From: Rhodococcus sp. KBS0724
Lineage (GTDB): Bacteria > Actinomycetota > Actinomycetes > Mycobacteriales > Mycobacteriaceae
DNA: 64,000 nucleotides
Direction: 5' to 3'
NCBI RefSeq assembly: GCF_005938745.2
Contig: NZ_VCBX02000001.1
Span: forward strand, 2,204,001 to 2,268,000
Shown here one piece after another: positions 1-11,420 of this stretch. Within the stretch, counting starts at the first letter, position 1, and the number at the start of each line of letters is the position of its first letter. The translations under genes were made by a program, and so were the position numbers. The notes below the pieces were generated by a model, which worked only from the letters and a program-made list of their open reading frames with translations, was not told the DNA's origin and ran no database searches.

Positions 1-211
1 CCGGAGTTTCCGGCCACGCGCAACCGGGGCAGTCGAAACCGTGGCGCTGATTGAGCCGGGTCAAGGTCCGCGCAGTCCGGAGTGCGCCCATTTGTTCGAC
101 ACCACGTTGCAAGGAGACGAGGACGGCAGGAACACCCGCGGCGTAATCCTTCGGGTGAGTGACCTCGAGGTCGGATTCGTCGATGTCGTTGATGGGGCCC
201 TGGCGCGTCAT
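1..211 (-). CDS. FdhF/YdeP-type molybdopterin oxidoreductase, N-terminus only
   Basis: A minus-strand frame opens with ATG at 211-209 and runs off the left edge, giving 70 residues. The visible protein carries AAGVPAVLVSLQRGVEQMG, RTLTRLNQRHGFDCPG and CAWPE. These are the conserved N-terminal blocks of the FdhF/YdeP family (formate-dehydrogenase-like molybdenum enzymes with a Cys-x2-Cys near the N-terminus). A GGAG lies a few bases upstream of the ATG. The gene diverges from the GNAT gene at 294. The catalytic part lies outside the window, so substrate cannot be judged; formate dehydrogenase-like or acid-resistance YdeP-like roles are both possible. Confidence 0.8.
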   Translation of the reverse strand, partial: MTRQGPINDIDESDLEVTHPKDYAAGVPAVLVSLQRGVEQMGALRTARTLTRLNQRHGFDCPGCAWPETP

Positions 212-281
212 GACTCCATACTCTCCCGAATCAGGCGCGTGTGCCACGGAAGCGGGAATGTGTGTCATACCGGCGTGCCGG

Positions 282-287
282 TACGCT
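282..287 (+). promoter_or_regulatory. Probable -10 element of a leaderless transcript (GNAT gene)
   Basis: TACGCT fits the actinobacterial TAnnnT -10 pattern and ends six bases before the ATG at 294. Transcription would therefore start at or next to the start codon. No clear -35 was seen. Confidence 0.4.
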
Positions 288-293
288 CGCACG

Positions 294-902
294 ATGGGTG
301 TGAGCGTTCGACCGGCCGAAACTGCGGATATTCCAGCACTTGCAGAAGTCCTTGCAGACGCGTTCGATGACGACCCGCTGATGGTGTGGATACTGCCGGA
401 CGAGGAATCCCGGCGAGTGCGGTTGGCACGCTTGTTTGCCGCGGAAGTCCGATATCACCACTTGGCCGGCGGTGGGTCGGAAGTAGCGGTCGACGAGAAC
501 GGTGTGATCGGCGGGGCGGCGCTCTGGGATCCTCCGGGACGCTGGAAGCAGACGACGTGGGAGTCCGTGATCAGTTTTCCGGCCGTCGTGCGTGCATTGG
601 GAACCCGCATGATGGTCGGTGCCGAAGTGGGCGGCGTCCTCGAGAAGGCTCACCCCACCGTGCCGCACTGGTATCTCGCCACCATCGGTACCGGGGCACA
701 GGCGCGCGGCGGCGGGTACGGCAAGGCGCTGCTGAATTCGAGGCTCGATCGGTGCGATCGAGATCGGATACCGGCCTATCTCGAATCCAGCAAGAAGGAG
801 AACATTCCGTACTACAACCGTTTCGGATTCGAGGTGAGCGACGAAATCGTGATACCTGATGGAGGACCCACCGTTTATCCGATGTTGCGGGAGCCGAAGT
901 GA
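294..902 (+). CDS. GNAT family N-acetyltransferase
   Basis: A 202-residue protein. It begins VRPAETADIPALAEVLADAF, the usual first strand and helix of GNAT acyltransferases. The acetyl-CoA pyrophosphate-binding loop is at about residues 136-145 (QARGGGYGKA, matching Q/R-x-x-G-x-G/A). The C-terminal NIPYYNRFGFEV block is typical of the fold. ATG at 294 is chosen because the GNAT fold starts there; an upstream extension of the frame has no similarity to the family. The stop overlaps the start of the S9 peptidase (TGATG), so the two are probably co-transcribed. The acceptor substrate is unknown. Confidence 0.85.
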   Translation: MGVSVRPAETADIPALAEVLADAFDDDPLMVWILPDEESRRVRLARLFAAEVRYHHLAGGGSEVAVDENGVIGGAALWDPPGRWKQTTWESVISFPAVVRALGTRMMVGAEVGGVLEKAHPTVPHWYLATIGTGAQARGGGYGKALLNSRLDRCDRDRIPAYLESSKKENIPYYNRFGFEVSDEIVIPDGGPTVYPMLREPK

Positions 903-2929
903 TGTTGCCTGAACTGCACGGCGGTACGCCGTTCGACGAGTTGGACGATTACATCGCCCTACCGAGGTTGTCGGGTCTGGCGCTCTCACCGGACGGTTCG
1001 ATGCTGATCTGCGGGCGGGCCGTCCTCGACGAGACCGGTACCGAGTACGTGTCCTCGCTGTGGGAGTTCGATCCGCAAGGTCGTCGGCCGGCCAGGCGAC
1101 TGACCTGGGGCACCACCAGCGAGTCCGGTGCCACGTTTACTTTCGACGGAGACATCCTTTTCACCGCAACCCGTTCCGTACCGGGGGAGGACTCGCCGCA
1201 ACCAGCTCTGTGGCGGTTGCCCGCCGCGGGCGGCGAGGCGAGCGTGGTGTGCAGGCGCACCAGCGGCATGTCGTCAGTCATGGCTGCGCGGTCGGCACCG
1301 ACCTTTGTGGCGCACACCCCGGTCATGGCGTCGGCGCGCGGTCTCGAGCACGACGACGAGATCCGCACGGCCCGCAAGGACGGCAAGGTCACCGCCATGC
1401 TGCACACCGGATACCCGGTGCGGCACTGGGACCACGATCTGGGTCCGGATCAACCGCACCTAGTTGTCGGCGAATCCGATGCGGAAGGTGCTGTTGTTCT
1501 GCGCGACGTGACACCGAACGCCGGAGCGGCGCTGCGCGAAGGTTCGATGTCGATCAGCGCCGACGGATTGTTTGTCGTGTCCACGTGGGCAGTCGGGGAT
1601 TCCGGCGCCGCCCGCCGCTCGACCATCGTGCGGGTCGACACACTGAGCGGAAACCGGGTCACACTGGTGGACGACGCCGGTGCCGACGTGCACAGTCCCG
1701 CCGTTTCCCCGGACGGTACTCGGGTCGCGTTCATCCGTGAAACTCTCACAACGCCGGAGCATGCGCCGCGAGTGTCCTTGGGGCTCTACGATTTCCGAAC
1801 CGGCGCAGTGACCGCTGTTGCTGACGGTTGGGACCGCTGGCCGACGTCGCTTGCGTGGCTGTCCGACGGATCGGGTTTGGTCGTCACCGCCGACGAGGGT
1901 GGCCGCGGGCCCGTCTTCACGACCGATCTGTGGGGTCAGCCCGTGCGGCTGACCAAGGACGCTGCCGCGTACACCGACATTCGCGTGTCGGCGGACGGTG
2001 AGTTTCTCTACGCTCTGCGCGCATCGTACGAGGCTCCGCCGCACGTGGTTCGCATTACTCTTCGCTCGGGCGAAGTGTTGCCGTTGCGCGGGCCGGACGC
2101 GTTGCCGGAACTGCCCGGCACCCTGACCGAAATCAGCGCGAGGGCCGAGGACGGGACGCAGGTTCGGAGCTGGTTGGCGTTGCCGACCGGCGCTGCGGCT
2201 CACGCGCCGGTGCCGCTGCTGTTGTGGGTGCACGGCGGTCCGCTGAATTCGTGGAACACCTGGTCGTGGCGGTGGAACCCCTGGCTCTTGGTCGCGAACG
2301 GGTACGCGGTGTTGTTGCCGGACCCGGCCCTGTCCACGGGATATGGCCAGGACTTCGTGCAGCGAGGGTGGGGGCAGTGGGGCAAGGCTCCCTTCACCGA
2401 CCTGATGGCCGTCACCGATGCCGCCGTGGCGCTCCCCGAGATCGACCCCAACCGCACCGGTGCGATGGGCGGTTCGTTCGGTGGCTACATGGCGAATTGG
2501 ATTGCAGGCCATACCGACCGGTTCGACGCGATTGTCACGCACGCAAGCCTGTGGGCCCTGGACCAATTCGGTCCGACGACGGATTCGGCGTGGTACTGGC
2601 AACGCGAGATGTCCCCGGAAATGGCCGTCGAGAACTCGCCCCACCTGTACGTTGCCGACATCAACACCCCGATGCTCGTGGTTCACGGTGACAAGGACTA
2701 TCGCGTTCCGATCGGTGAGGGGCTGCGGCTCTGGTACGAACTCCTTGCGGAATCCGGATTACCCGCCGATGCTGACGGAAAGACCGATCACCGGTTCCTC
2801 TATTTCCCGGACGAGAACCACTGGGTCCTCAAACCGACGCACACGAAGATTTGGTACGAGGTGGTGATCGCCTTCCTGTCCGAGCACATCCTGGGTGAGG
2901 ACGTCTCGCTTCCGGAGATACTGGGCTGA
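902..2929 (+). CDS. S9 family serine peptidase (prolyl oligopeptidase / acylaminoacyl-peptidase-like)
   Basis: About 675 residues with the two-part S9 layout. The N-terminal half is a beta-propeller of WD-like blades with repeated LSPDGS and VSPDGTRVAF segments. The C-terminal half is an alpha/beta hydrolase. Catalytic residues read as Ser525 in GGSFGGYMANW, Asp599 in HGDKDYRVP and His640 in DENHW, the standard S9 triad order and spacing. It would cleave short peptides or acylated N-termini in the cytoplasm; no signal peptide is seen. ATG 902 overlaps the GNAT stop by one base; GTG 899, which gives a four-base overlap, is equally possible. A GC-rich hairpin follows the stop. Confidence 0.9.
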   Translation: MLPELHGGTPFDELDDYIALPRLSGLALSPDGSMLICGRAVLDETGTEYVSSLWEFDPQGRRPARRLTWGTTSESGATFTFDGDILFTATRSVPGEDSPQPALWRLPAAGGEASVVCRRTSGMSSVMAARSAPTFVAHTPVMASARGLEHDDEIRTARKDGKVTAMLHTGYPVRHWDHDLGPDQPHLVVGESDAEGAVVLRDVTPNAGAALREGSMSISADGLFVVSTWAVGDSGAARRSTIVRVDTLSGNRVTLVDDAGADVHSPAVSPDGTRVAFIRETLTTPEHAPRVSLGLYDFRTGAVTAVADGWDRWPTSLAWLSDGSGLVVTADEGGRGPVFTTDLWGQPVRLTKDAAAYTDIRVSADGEFLYALRASYEAPPHVVRITLRSGEVLPLRGPDALPELPGTLTEISARAEDGTQVRSWLALPTGAAAHAPVPLLLWVHGGPLNSWNTWSWRWNPWLLVANGYAVLLPDPALSTGYGQDFVQRGWGQWGKAPFTDLMAVTDAAVALPEIDPNRTGAMGGSFGGYMANWIAGHTDRFDAIVTHASLWALDQFGPTTDSAWYWQREMSPEMAVENSPHLYVADINTPMLVVHGDKDYRVPIGEGLRLWYELLAESGLPADADGKTDHRFLYFPDENHWVLKPTHTKIWYEVVIAFLSEHILGEDVSLPEILG

Positions 2930-2931
2930 TC

Positions 2932-2946
2932 GGGGCCGCCGGCCCC
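2932..2946 (+). terminator. GC-rich hairpin after the S9 peptidase gene
   Basis: GGGGCC and GGCCCC pair around a three-base loop two bases after the stop. No T-run follows, so it is at best a weak, U-less actinobacterial terminator. Confidence 0.4.
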
Positions 2947-3075
2947 TCACATCGGGGTAGGGGCCACCGTGAGGAAAGAGTGATTGACCCGCAACGTCGG
3001 GCACGAGGTCTCGAAACATCTGCATCCGATGATCAATATCGACCTTGATTCTCGGTCGAAGGGATGCAAGGAACG

Positions 3076-6000
3076 ATGGGCGCTCAACTCGGCACTGATC
3101 AACTCGGCACTACCAGCGTCGACACACTCTGCGCGTACTGCGGCGTGGGGTGCGGTCTGGTGCTCGACATCATCACCGACCCGGAGACGGGACGTAGGAA
3201 AGCGGCAAAATCGACGGGTCTGAAGACTCACCCCACGAATTTCGGGCGGTTGTGCACCAAAGGCTCAACGACTGCGGACATGCTGGCCGGCCCCGGTCGA
3301 ATGGAGTCCGCGTACCTGCGGCCCAGTCGCGGCGGAGCGATCGAAGCTGCGGACATCGACGCCGTGATCACCGAGACAGCGCACCGTCTGCGCGCGATGG
3401 TCGACGAGCACGGCCCGAATGCCGTTGCGTTGTACGTGTCGGGGCAGATGTCTCTCGAAGCCCAGTACCTGTCGAACAAGCTGGCCAAGGGATTCATCGG
3501 AACCAATCAGATCGAATCCAATTCTCGGCTGTGCATGGCCAGTGCAGGCACCGGATACAAGCAGTCCCTGGGCGCCGACGGACCGCCCGGTTCGTATCAG
3601 GACTTCGAACACGCGGACGTGTTCTTCGTGATCGGCGCGAACATGGCGGACTGCCATCCGATCCTGTTTCTGCGGATGATGGAGCGCGTCAAGGCTGGCG
3701 CGACCTTGATCGTCGTCGATCCCCGGCGCAACGCCACTGCCGACAAGGCGAATCTGTTTCTCCAGATCGCGCCCGGCACGGATCTTGCCCTGCTCAACGG
3801 ACTGCTGCACCTCCTTGTCGAGAACGGCCACACCGATCCCGAGTTCATCGCCGAGTTCACCGAAGGCTGGGAGGTCATGCCCGGTTTCCTCGCCGAATAC
3901 ACGCCGGACAAGGTCGCTGAGATCACTGGCATTGCCGAGGCAGACATCCGCGCCGCCGCCCGGTTGATCGGTGAGGCCGGAAACTGGATGAGCTGCTGGA
4001 CAATGGGTTTGAACCAGAGCACCCACGGAACGTGGAACACCAACGCCATCTGCAACCTGCATCTCGCGACCGGCGCGATCTGCAAGACCGGTAGTGGCCC
4101 GTTCTCGCTGACCGGTCAGCCGAACGCCATGGGGGGCCGCGAAATGGGTTACATGGGTCCAGGATTGCCTGGTCAGCGTGCGGTGATGTTCGACGACGAT
4201 CGTGAATTCGTGGAGGACCGGTGGGGCATTCCCCACGGGTCGCTGTGCACCGACGTCGGCGGCGGAACCATCGACATGTTCACCCGGATGGCGGCCGGAG
4301 AGATCAAGGCGTGCTGGATCATCTGTACCAATCCCGTTGCGACGGTGGCGAATCGAAAGACGGTACTCGCCGGACTGGAGAAGGCGGAGCTTGTCGTCAC
4401 TCAGGACGCGTTCCTCGGCACCGAAACCAACGAATATGCCGACGTACTGCTCCCGGCGTCGCTGTGGACCGAATCGGACGGAGTGATGATCAACTCCGAA
4501 CGTAACCTGACGCTCTTCCAGCAGGCACTGGACCCGGTCGGCCAAGCACTGCCGGATTGGCAGATCATCGCCCGGATCGCGTGTGAGATGGGTTATGCCG
4601 ACGCGTTTACATACACGTGTGCCGAGGACGTGTTCGAGGAGATCAAGCAGTTCTGGAATCCGAAGACCGGCTACGACCTGCGGGGAGTTACATACGAGCG
4701 CCTCCGGGAGAACTCCATCCAGTGGCCGTGCCCACCGGGCAGCGATCAGGACCGCCACCCCATTCGATACCTCAATGACGGCGTCAGCCAACGGCTTCTC
4801 GTGCGGGAGGACGGCAGCACTCCGCGGCTCGCATTCCCCACCGCCAGTGGGCGCGCGTCGTTCTTCGCCCGGCCGCACATGCTGCCCGCCGAAATGCCCG
4901 ACGACGACTACCCGTTCCTGCTCAACACCGGCCGACTCGCGCACCAATGGCACACCATGACCAAAACCGGCAAGGTCGCCAAACTCAACAAACTCAATCC
5001 GGGCCCATTTGTGGAAATGCATCCCGATGATGCCGCCAGGCTCGGCATCGCCGACAAGGACGCGATCGAGGTTGCCTCACGCCGCGGCCGTGCCGTCCTG
5101 CCCGCTCTGATCACCGACCGGGTGCGTCCGGGGAATTGCTTTGCGCCATTTCACTGGAACGACGCATTCGGTGAGTACCTGACCATCAACGCCGTCACCA
5201 ACGACGCAATCGATCCGGCGTCGCAGCAACCGGAGTTCAAGGCTTGCGCTGTCACCTTGACCAAGGTTGCCGTGACCAAGCTTGCCGTGACCGTGCCGGA
5301 AGCAACTCCCGTCGAGAGGGGAACGCAGGTGTCTCGGGTCGACGTTCTCGCTGATGTCCTCGGTCAAAACGATGCGACGGCAATAGTATTCGATCCACTC
5401 GAACAGCAGTATCTTGCCGGGCTTCTCGCCGCACTACGGACGGATGCCGACCGCACACCGGGCGTTCCGACCTTGCCTCCTACCGCGCCCTTTGATGCGG
5501 CTAAGCGGATGTGGGTCGACGGTGTCCTGGCCGGGCTGTACTCGCGAACGGCAATTTCCGGAGTCGACCGGTCCGAGAGCCGACCTGACGAGCAGCGGGC
5601 GCAGATCGTGGTGCTCTGGGCATCGCAGACCGGCAACGCCGAGGAATTTGCCGCCACGTGTGCCTCTCGGCTGGGGGAAGCGGGCTTGCCGGTGCGGGTG
5701 CACGGGATGGACGAGTTCTCGGTCGCCGACCTCGCGGACACTCGTGAACTGCTGCTGATCACCAGCACGACCGGCGACGGAGATCCCCCGGACAACGGCA
5801 GTGGATTGTGGGACGCCCTGACGGGCGACGACGCCCCCTCGCTGGCCGGGACACGCTATGCCGTCATCGGTTTCGGCGACTCCAACTACGATGACTTCTG
5901 TGGGCACGGGCGCAAACTCGACGCTCGGCTGTCCGAACTCGGGGCCACCCGCATCATCGATCGTGTCGACTGCGAACCGGACTACGAGGACGACGCTGCC

Positions 6001-7215
6001 GGGTGGTTGGACGCGGTCGCTACCGCTGTGGGGGATGAGCCCGCCCCCGCAGTCAGCCGGACAGCTCGTGTGAGCGCGCAGCAAGACAGTTCACCGGTGT
6101 ACAGCAAGAAATCTCCCCTGATCACCAGCCTGTCGCGCAACGTCGTCCTCAATCGCCCTGGTTCGACAAAAGATGTCCGGCAGTTGGGCTTTCATCTGCC
6201 CGAGGGCACTGTCAGTTACGAAGCCGGCGACGCACTGGGGGTCTGGCCACGCAACAGCACTCCGATCGTGGACGAATGGCTCTCGGTCGCCGGACTCGAC
6301 GGTGAGAGCACAGTCGAACTGGGCGAGTACGGCGCGATGACGCTACGTACCGCGCTCTCCGAACGTCTCGAGATCACCCGCGTCACCGGTGACCTGCTCC
6401 GGTTCGTACATCAGCGAACCAGGGACACGGATATCGCGGAACTGCTGAAGCCGGAGAACAAAGCTGCGCTCAAGGACTGGTCGTGGGGCCGACAATCCGT
6501 CGACGTGCTGGCCCAGTCTCCGGTGCGGGCTTCCGTCGACGAATGGCTCGGTGTGCTCAAACCCCTTCAGCCGCGACTGTATTCGATTTCCTCGAGCCCG
6601 AAGGAGAATCCGCACGAGGTGCAGTTGACCGTCTCCGCCGTCCGGTACAACGTCGTGGGTGTCCCGCGCCGCGGGGTGTGCTCGACGTACCTTGCCGATT
6701 ACGCCGGTAGTGACGACATCGGCATCTACGTCCAGAAATCCAGTCATTTCCGGCCGCCGGCGGATCCCACCGCGCCCATGATCATGGTTGGGCCGGGCAC
6801 CGGCATCGCACCCTTCCGGGCCTTCCTGCACGAACGACGAGCATTGGGGCATACCGGACCGAACTGGCTGTTCTTCGGGGAACAGCACGCCGCTACCGAC
6901 TTCTACTACCGCGAAGAAATCGAAGAACTCCGCCGAGACGGATTCCTCACAGAACTCGACGTCGCATTCTCCCGGGATCAATCCGAGAAGATCTACGTCC
7001 AGGACCGGATGCGTGAGCGGGGTGCGCTGCTGTGGGAGTGGCTGCAGAACGGCGCACATTTCTATGTGTGTGGTGACGCCGAGCGGATGGCCAAGGATGT
7101 CGACGGCGCCTTGAGTGGTGTGGTCGCGCAATACGGAAAGCTGGCACCTCGCAGTGCCGAGGCATACGTCAAGGCGCTGGCCGCGGAGAAACGCTACGTA
7201 CGTGACGTCTACTGA
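3076..7215 (+). CDS. Single-chain assimilatory nitrate reductase fused to a CysJ/P450-reductase-like flavoprotein module
   Basis: A 1379-residue fusion. Residues 19-60 hold the [4Fe-4S] ligands C-x2-C-x3-C and a later Cys in GRLCTKGS. The following 650 residues or so are a bis-MGD molybdopterin oxidoreductase with its C-terminal dinucleotide-binding domain. A linker leads to a flavodoxin domain from about 844 ([13 protein letters not shown]), an FAD domain with RLYSISSSP near 1167, and an NADPH-binding domain with [13 protein letters not shown] near 1237. The whole suggests NADPH to FAD to FMN to Fe-S to Mo electron flow for nitrate reduction, without a separate reductase partner. ATG 3076 has AAGGA three bases upstream; ATG 3064 would add four residues. 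No nitrite reductase or transporter lies beside it, and no convincing GlnR box was found upstream. Confidence 0.88.
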   Translation: MGAQLGTDQLGTTSVDTLCAYCGVGCGLVLDIITDPETGRRKAAKSTGLKTHPTNFGRLCTKGSTTADMLAGPGRMESAYLRPSRGGAIEAADIDAVITETAHRLRAMVDEHGPNAVALYVSGQMSLEAQYLSNKLAKGFIGTNQIESNSRLCMASAGTGYKQSLGADGPPGSYQDFEHADVFFVIGANMADCHPILFLRMMERVKAGATLIVVDPRRNATADKANLFLQIAPGTDLALLNGLLHLLVENGHTDPEFIAEFTEGWEVMPGFLAEYTPDKVAEITGIAEADIRAAARLIGEAGNWMSCWTMGLNQSTHGTWNTNAICNLHLATGAICKTGSGPFSLTGQPNAMGGREMGYMGPGLPGQRAVMFDDDREFVEDRWGIPHGSLCTDVGGGTIDMFTRMAAGEIKACWIICTNPVATVANRKTVLAGLEKAELVVTQDAFLGTETNEYADVLLPASLWTESDGVMINSERNLTLFQQALDPVGQALPDWQIIARIACEMGYADAFTYTCAEDVFEEIKQFWNPKTGYDLRGVTYERLRENSIQWPCPPGSDQDRHPIRYLNDGVSQRLLVREDGSTPRLAFPTASGRASFFARPHMLPAEMPDDDYPFLLNTGRLAHQWHTMTKTGKVAKLNKLNPGPFVEMHPDDAARLGIADKDAIEVASRRGRAVLPALITDRVRPGNCFAPFHWNDAFGEYLTINAVTNDAIDPASQQPEFKACAVTLTKVAVTKLAVTVPEATPVERGTQVSRVDVLADVLGQNDATAIVFDPLEQQYLAGLLAALRTDADRTPGVPTLPPTAPFDAAKRMWVDGVLAGLYSRTAISGVDRSESRPDEQRAQIVVLWASQTGNAEEFAATCASRLGEAGLPVRVHGMDEFSVADLADTRELLLITSTTGDGDPPDNGSGLWDALTGDDAPSLAGTRYAVIGFGDSNYDDFCGHGRKLDARLSELGATRIIDRVDCEPDYEDDAAGWLDAVATAVGDEPAPAVSRTARVSAQQDSSPVYSKKSPLITSLSRNVVLNRPGSTKDVRQLGFHLPEGTVSYEAGDALGVWPRNSTPIVDEWLSVAGLDGESTVELGEYGAMTLRTALSERLEITRVTGDLLRFVHQRTRDTDIAELLKPENKAALKDWSWGRQSVDVLAQSPVRASVDEWLGVLKPLQPRLYSISSSPKENPHEVQLTVSAVRYNVVGVPRRGVCSTYLADYAGSDDIGIYVQKSSHFRPPADPTAPMIMVGPGTGIAPFRAFLHERRALGHTGPNWLFFGEQHAATDFYYREEIEELRRDGFLTELDVAFSRDQSEKIYVQDRMRERGALLWEWLQNGAHFYVCGDAERMAKDVDGALSGVVAQYGKLAPRSAEAYVKALAAEKRYVRDVY

Positions 7216-7252
7216 TTTGCGATCCCTGCATTGCAGCGGTGAGAGGTGCAAA

Positions 7253-7281
7253 TTCACGCTGGACGGGGGAGTCACTAGGAT
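7253..7281 (+). promoter_or_regulatory. Probable valS promoter, leaderless
   Basis: TTCACG (7253-7258) and TAGGAT (7276-7281) are 17 bases apart. The -10 ends six bases before the GTG at 7288, so the transcript is predicted to start at or near the start codon. There is no ribosome binding site. Confidence 0.5.
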
Positions 7282-7287
7282 CAAGGC

Positions 7288-9969
7288 GTGACCAGTGCAG
7301 CTCCAGAGAACCCGCAGACCCCCGCCGACGCCCTCCCCAAGAGCTGGGACCCCAGTGCTGTAGAGGCCGATTTGTATCAGGGCTGGGTGGATGCGGGCTA
7401 CTTCCGCGCCGACGCCACCAGCGACAAGCCCGGCTACTCCATCGTGCTCCCGCCGCCGAACGTGACCGGCAGCCTGCACATGGGCCATGCGCTCGATCAC
7501 ACCCTCATGGATGTGCTGAGCCGCCGCAAGCGGATGCAGGGCTTCGAAGTTCTGTGGCTGCCCGGCATGGACCACGCCGGTATCGCGACGCAGTCCGTCG
7601 TCGAGAAGCAGCTGGCCGTGGAGGGCGCCAAGAAGGAAGACCTCGGCCGCGAAGCCTTCATCGAGAAGGTCTGGGAGTGGAAGCGCGAATCCGGTGGCAC
7701 CATCGGCGGCCAGATGCGCCGCATCGGTGACGGAGTCGACTGGAGCCGCGAGCGCTTCACGATGGACGAGAACCTCTCGCGTGCGGTGCAGACCGTGTTC
7801 AAGCGCATGTTCGACGAGGGTCTGATCTACCGCGCCGAGCGTCTGGTCAACTGGTCACCCGTGCTGCAGACCGCGATCTCCGACATCGAGGTCAAGTTCG
7901 AGGACGTCGAAGGTGAGCTGGTCTCCCTTCGCTACGGTTCACTCGACGACAGCGAGCCGCACGTGATCGTCGCCACCACCCGTGTGGAGACGATGCTCGG
8001 TGATACCGCGGTGGCCGTTCACCCGGACGACGAGCGCTACAAGCACTTGCTCGGAACCACGCTCGAGCACCCGTTCACCGGTCGCCAGATCCCGATCATC
8101 GCGGACGACTACGTCGACCCCGAGTTCGGAACCGGCGCCGTGAAGATCACGCCGGCTCACGACCCCAACGACTTCGAGATGGGCGTGCGGCACAACCTGC
8201 CCATGCCCACCATCATGGACAAGACCGGCAGGATTGCCGACACCGGAACACAATTCGACGGTATGGACCGCTTCGAGGCGCGCGTCAAGGTTCGCGAAGC
8301 ACTGGCCGAGCAGGGTCGCGTCGTCGCCGAGAAGCGTCCGTACCTGCATAGCGTCGGGCACTCCGAGCGCAGTGGTGAAGCCATCGAGCCGCGCCTGTCG
8401 CTGCAGTGGTGGGTCAAGGTCGAAAGCCTCGCCAAGGCTGCCGGTGACGCAGTCCGTAACGGCGACACCGTCATTCACCCGGCGAGCCAAGAGCCGCGTT
8501 GGTTCGACTGGGTCGACAACATGCACGACTGGTGCATCTCGCGCCAGCTGTGGTGGGGTCACCGCATTCCCGTCTGGTACGGCCCGGAAGGTGAAGTCGC
8601 CAGCTTCGGACCCGACGAGAGCGCGCCGGAAGGCTGGGTCCAGGACCCTGACGTTCTCGACACGTGGTTCTCGTCCGGTCTGTGGCCCTTCTCGACGATG
8701 GGGTGGCCGGAAAGTACTGCCGAACTCGAAAAGTTCTACCCCACCAGTGTTTTGGTGACCGGATACGACATTCTGTTCTTCTGGGTCGCCCGCATGATGA
8801 TGTTCGGTACCTACGTGTCCGAAGACGAGTCGATCACTGCCGGGGCCGGTAAGTCGGGCCCGCAGGTTCCGTTCAAGGACGTGTTCCTGCACGGTCTGGT
8901 CCGTGACCAGTTCGGCAAGAAGATGTCGAAGTCGCGTGGCAACGGGATCGACCCGCTGGACTGGGTCGAGCGTTTCGGCGCCGACGCCCTGCGCTTCACG
9001 CTCGCCCGCGGTGCCAACCCGGGCAGTGACCTCTCCGTCGGCGAGGATTCCGCCCAGTCGTCGCGCAACTTCGCCACGAAGCTGTTCAACGCCACCAAGT
9101 TCGCGCTCATGAACGGCGCCGCACCGGCACCGCTTCCGGCGCGCAGCGAGCTCACCGACGCCGACCGCTGGATTCTTGACCGCCTGGATACTGTTGCAGC
9201 CGAGGCCGATTCGGCGTTCGATCGCTACGAGTTCAGCAAGGCCTGCGAGGGCCTGTTCCACTTCGCGTGGGACGAGGTGTGTGACTGGTACCTCGAATTG
9301 GCGAAGGTTCAGTTTGCCGCCGACGAAACCGTTGCCGCCAATACCCGCGCGGTGCTGGGCAACGTGCTCGATGCGCTGCTGCGCCTGCTGCACCCGGTCA
9401 TCCCGTTTGTGACCGAGACCTTGTGGAAGGTGCTCACGGGCGGTGAATCCGTTGTTATCGCCGAGTGGCCGACGCAATCCGGCAATGCCGTCGACACCGA
9501 TGCCGCTACCCGCATCGAGGACACCCAGCGTCTGATCACCGAGGTGCGCCGCTTCCGAAATGATCAGGGCCTCAAGCCTTCCCAGAAGGTTCCGGCGCGT
9601 GCGTCCGGGCTCTCCGAAGCCGGTCTGGACGGACAGTTCGCGTACGTGCAGGCACTCGCCAAGCTCACCGAACCCGAAGAAGGCTTCACGGCCTCCATCT
9701 CGGTGGAAGTACGCCTGAGCAAGGGGACCGTCACGGTCGACATCGACACCTCCGGCACCATCGACCTCGGCGCCGAGAAGAAGCGACTCGAGAAAGACCT
9801 GACGGCGGCTCAGAAGGAACTGGTCACCGCAGACAACAAGCTCGCCAACGAAGCGTTCCTCGCGAAGGCTCCCGACGCCGTCGTCGACAAGATCAAGACG
9901 CGTCGTCAGATCGCCGTCGAAGAGATCGAGCGCATCACCAACCGTTTGAAGGAGCTGGGCGACAAGTGA
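7288..9969 (+). CDS. valS: Valyl-tRNA synthetase
   Basis: An 893-residue class I aminoacyl-tRNA synthetase. The HIGH-type signature is [14 protein letters not shown] (HMGH near residue 64) and the KMSKS motif is intact at about 545-549 ([14 protein letters not shown]). Between them lies the CP1 editing domain with [18 protein letters not shown]. The last 80 residues or so form the valS-type coiled-coil arm ([12 protein letters not shown]). It charges tRNA-Val with valine in the cytoplasm. The GTG start is supported by a well-placed -10. Its 3' end overlaps folC by four bases, so valS-folC-DUF4233 reads as one operon. Confidence 0.97.
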   Translation: MTSAAPENPQTPADALPKSWDPSAVEADLYQGWVDAGYFRADATSDKPGYSIVLPPPNVTGSLHMGHALDHTLMDVLSRRKRMQGFEVLWLPGMDHAGIATQSVVEKQLAVEGAKKEDLGREAFIEKVWEWKRESGGTIGGQMRRIGDGVDWSRERFTMDENLSRAVQTVFKRMFDEGLIYRAERLVNWSPVLQTAISDIEVKFEDVEGELVSLRYGSLDDSEPHVIVATTRVETMLGDTAVAVHPDDERYKHLLGTTLEHPFTGRQIPIIADDYVDPEFGTGAVKITPAHDPNDFEMGVRHNLPMPTIMDKTGRIADTGTQFDGMDRFEARVKVREALAEQGRVVAEKRPYLHSVGHSERSGEAIEPRLSLQWWVKVESLAKAAGDAVRNGDTVIHPASQEPRWFDWVDNMHDWCISRQLWWGHRIPVWYGPEGEVASFGPDESAPEGWVQDPDVLDTWFSSGLWPFSTMGWPESTAELEKFYPTSVLVTGYDILFFWVARMMMFGTYVSEDESITAGAGKSGPQVPFKDVFLHGLVRDQFGKKMSKSRGNGIDPLDWVERFGADALRFTLARGANPGSDLSVGEDSAQSSRNFATKLFNATKFALMNGAAPAPLPARSELTDADRWILDRLDTVAAEADSAFDRYEFSKACEGLFHFAWDEVCDWYLELAKVQFAADETVAANTRAVLGNVLDALLRLLHPVIPFVTETLWKVLTGGESVVIAEWPTQSGNAVDTDAATRIEDTQRLITEVRRFRNDQGLKPSQKVPARASGLSEAGLDGQFAYVQALAKLTEPEEGFTASISVEVRLSKGTVTVDIDTSGTIDLGAEKKRLEKDLTAAQKELVTADNKLANEAFLAKAPDAVVDKIKTRRQIAVEEIERITNRLKELGDK

Positions 9970-11420
9970 GCTCGGTAGAACCCCCGGAATTCGGGGAGTC
10001 CGGTTTCCCGCCGATCAGTTCGGTGCCGACTCCGGTCGACATCGCCGAGTTGGCGCTGGTCGAGGCAGAACTCGACAAGCGGTGGCCGGAAACCAAGATG
10101 GAGCCGTCGCTCACGCGTATCGAGGCCCTCATGGATGTGCTCGGCTCGCCGCAGCACAACTATCCGTCCGTGCACGTCACCGGAACCAACGGCAAAACCT
10201 CGGTGACGCGGATGATCGACTCGCTCATGACGGCGCTGCATCGCCGAACCGGCCGAACCACCAGTCCGCACCTGCAGATCGCGACCGAGCGGATCAGCAT
10301 CGACGGAGCGCCGATCTCACCGCGGCTGTACGTGGACACGTTCCGTGAGATCGAACCGTACGTGCAGATGATCGATCAGCAGTCCGAAGCTGCCGGCGGA
10401 CCGGCGATGAGCAAGTTCGAGGTGCTCACCGCGATGGCGTATGCCGCGTTTGCGGAAGCGCCCGTCGACGTCGCTGTTGTCGAGGTCGGATTGGGCGGAC
10501 GGTGGGATGCCACCAACGTCATCGACGGCCAGGTTGCGGTCATCACCCCGATCAGCCTCGATCACGCCGAATACCTGGGCAGCGACCTCGCGGGAATCGC
10601 GGAGGAGAAGGCCGGGATTATCAAGAAGGGCCGCGAGAGCCTGGTGCCGGTGGACACCGTGGCGATCATCGCCGAGCAGACGCCCGAGGTGATGGAGGTG
10701 CTGCTGCGCCGCGCCGTCGAGGTCGACGCAGCGGTCGCCCGCGAAGGATCCGAGTTCAAGGTGCTGGGCCGGCAGATCGCCGTCGGTGGTCAACAGCTCG
10801 AACTCCAGGGACTCAGTGGCGTCTACACCGAGATCTTCCTGCCACTTCACGGTGAGCACCAAGCACGAAACGCCGCATTGGCCCTGGCTGCCGTCGAAGC
10901 CTTCTTCGGCGCGGGACCGGATCGGCAACTCGATCAGGACGCCATCCGTTCGGGCTTTGCCTCCGTCGTCAATCCTGGTCGCCTCGAACGAGTTCGGAGT
11001 GCGCCGACGGTATTCCTCGATGCGGCACACAACCCGGACGGTGCCCGCGCACTGGCGGCGGCCCTGGCGGCCGAGTTCGATTTCCGCAAGCTCGTCGGAG
11101 TGGTCAGCGTCATGAAGGACAAGGACGTCGACGCGATCATGACCGCGTTCGAGTCCGTCTTCGACGAGATCGTGGTGACACATAACGGCTCACCGCGCGC
11201 GATGGACGTCGAGGAACTGGCGAACATTGCCGTTGCCAAGTTCGGGGACGAGCGCGTGGTCGTGGCTCCGCAGTTGGTGGACGCGTTGGAGACCGCAATC
11301 GAAATTGCGGAACAGGTAGCCGAACCCGGCGAAGCAGTATCAGGGGCAGGTGTAGTGGTTACCGGATCCGTCGTGACAGCCGGTGCGGCCCGCACATTGT
11401 TCGGAAAGGATCCAGCGTGA
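9966..11420 (+). CDS. folC: Bifunctional dihydrofolate synthase / folylpolyglutamate synthase
   Basis: A 484-residue Mur-ligase-family enzyme. The P-loop GTNGKTS is at residues 73-79. The central domain carries [14 protein letters not shown] and SLDHAEYLG, and the C-terminal domain carries [13 protein letters not shown], all FolC signatures. It joins glutamate to dihydropteroate and then adds further glutamates to tetrahydrofolates. GTG 9966 overlaps the valS stop (GTGA), and the gene's own stop overlaps the next GTG in the same way, so translational coupling is likely. Confidence 0.96.
   Translation: MSSVEPPEFGESGFPPISSVPTPVDIAELALVEAELDKRWPETKMEPSLTRIEALMDVLGSPQHNYPSVHVTGTNGKTSVTRMIDSLMTALHRRTGRTTSPHLQIATERISIDGAPISPRLYVDTFREIEPYVQMIDQQSEAAGGPAMSKFEVLTAMAYAAFAEAPVDVAVVEVGLGGRWDATNVIDGQVAVITPISLDHAEYLGSDLAGIAEEKAGIIKKGRESLVPVDTVAIIAEQTPEVMEVLLRRAVEVDAAVAREGSEFKVLGRQIAVGGQQLELQGLSGVYTEIFLPLHGEHQARNAALALAAVEAFFGAGPDRQLDQDAIRSGFASVVNPGRLERVRSAPTVFLDAAHNPDGARALAAALAAEFDFRKLVGVVSVMKDKDVDAIMTAFESVFDEIVVTHNGSPRAMDVEELANIAVAKFGDERVVVAPQLVDALETAIEIAEQVAEPGEAVSGAGVVVTGSVVTAGAARTLFGKDPA

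Noticed and set aside
2947..3075. A GlnR box upstream of the nitrate reductase
   Set aside because: A lone GAAAC is present at 3013, but the second half-sites at the required 6-base spacing do not match GTnAC, so it was not reported.
3265..5022. A 585-codon open frame on the minus strand
   Set aside because: It lies wholly opposite the nitrate reductase, whose motifs are beyond doubt. Long antisense frames are expected in high-GC DNA; the translation has no recognisable domain.
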